A DNA stretch of 40,542 nucleotides. Origin: Treponema sp. (lineage in GTDB: Bacteria > Spirochaetota > Spirochaetia > Treponematales > Treponemataceae). The DNA lies in assembly GCA_024691105.1 (NCBI GenBank), contig JAILNY010000134.1, positions 1-40,542 of the forward strand, in the 5' to 3' direction. The translations under genes were made by a program, and so were the position numbers. Below, in pieces: positions 40,437-40,542 of the stretch (positions are counted from its first letter, which is position 1; each line of letters begins with the position of its first letter). The notes beneath the pieces were generated by a model. It did not search any database and was not told the origin of the DNA. It worked only from the letters and a program-made list of their open reading frames with translations.

Positions 40437-40464
40437 ATTATAGCAGATATGATGAAAAAAGCAA
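40437..40464 (-). promoter_or_regulatory. Promoter of the phd gene (minus strand)
   Basis: On the minus strand TTGCTT (40459-40464) and TATAAT (40437-40442) are 16 bp apart, about 40 bp before the antitoxin ATG. Confidence 0.6.
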
Positions 40465-40485
40465 TGAATTAAAAAAAATCAATCC

Positions 40486-40535
40486 AAAAAAAAATCCCGC
40501 ATACCTCTGAAGCATACTTCAAAGGCCGCGGGATT
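40486..40535 (-). terminator. Intrinsic terminator of a gene beyond the right edge
   Basis: On the minus strand AATCCCGC and GCGGGATT (40528-40535 with 40493-40500) form an 8-bp stem. An inner CCTTTGAAG/CTTCAGAGG pairing (one wobble) extends it, and a run of Ts (A-run at 40486-40492 on +) follows. It ends a leftward transcript from outside the window. Confidence 0.85.
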
Positions 40536-40542
40536 CTGCATA

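Overview
The window is AT-rich bacterial DNA from a spirochaete, most likely a free-living or gut/rumen Treponema. The pointers are a Bat (von Willebrand A) operon with fused subunits, a class III adenylate cyclase followed by a FecR/FnIII protein and an outer-membrane protein of the T. pallidum TP0485-TP0483 type, AsnA, ThrH, many spirochaete-style lipoproteins, and a fibre-degrader's GH3 enzyme with permuted domains. The genus is inferred from gene content and protein style; no rRNA is present to confirm it.

Layout. 1-411: C-terminal end of an Rpn/PD-(D/E)XK nuclease, cut by the window edge. 556-8019: MoxR ATPase, DUF58, a signal-peptide/one-TM protein, BatA, BatB-C, BatD-E, then an Smr protein, all + strand and tightly packed. 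8311-14333: adenylate cyclase, FecR/FnIII protein and outer-membrane barrel, overlapping. 14333-14577: a cluster of palindromic repeats. 14579-19147: argF/arcB (-), thrH (+) and a GH3 glucosidase (-), with opposed promoters between argF and thrH. 19345-23864: a degenerate SpoIIE-type membrane lipoprotein, a group B-like [FeFe] hydrogenase, and a solitary MsmX/UgpC-type sugar ABC ATPase with its own promoter and terminator. 23963-27517: a NADase-type glycan-binding-domain protein, a DUF3592-like membrane protein and an RNase II/R-family protein. 27518-28063: a long non-coding stretch. 28064-31987: divergent polysaccharide deacetylase, tsaD, tyrA, apt. 32079-35185: two tandem paralogous ankyrin-like lipoproteins. 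35253-36648 (-): KDPG aldolase and a secreted DRGH nuclease. 36730-39995: asnA, a Cys-less radical-SAM-like protein, an RluA-type pseudouridine synthase. 40086-40442 (-): a Phd antitoxin with operator and promoter, followed by a truncated RelE/ParE toxin.

The most unusual region is 27518-28063. It has three evenly spaced 20-bp dyad repeats, a 35-bp AT palindrome, a sequence matching the sigma-54 -24/-12 promoter at its invariant bases, about 160 nt that can fold into nested stems, and a strong intrinsic terminator whose loop contains the apparent ATG of the next ORF. I read this as an undescribed sigma-54-dependent small RNA, or a structured 5' leader, with an upstream enhancer array. A second theme is a family of palindromic elements with conserved flanks but changing, still complementary, stems. 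It clusters at 14333-14577 and may also have inserted in frame inside the pseudouridine synthase gene. A third is a set of genes whose -10 box lies 5-6 nt before the ATG with no Shine-Dalgarno, suggesting leaderless mRNAs.
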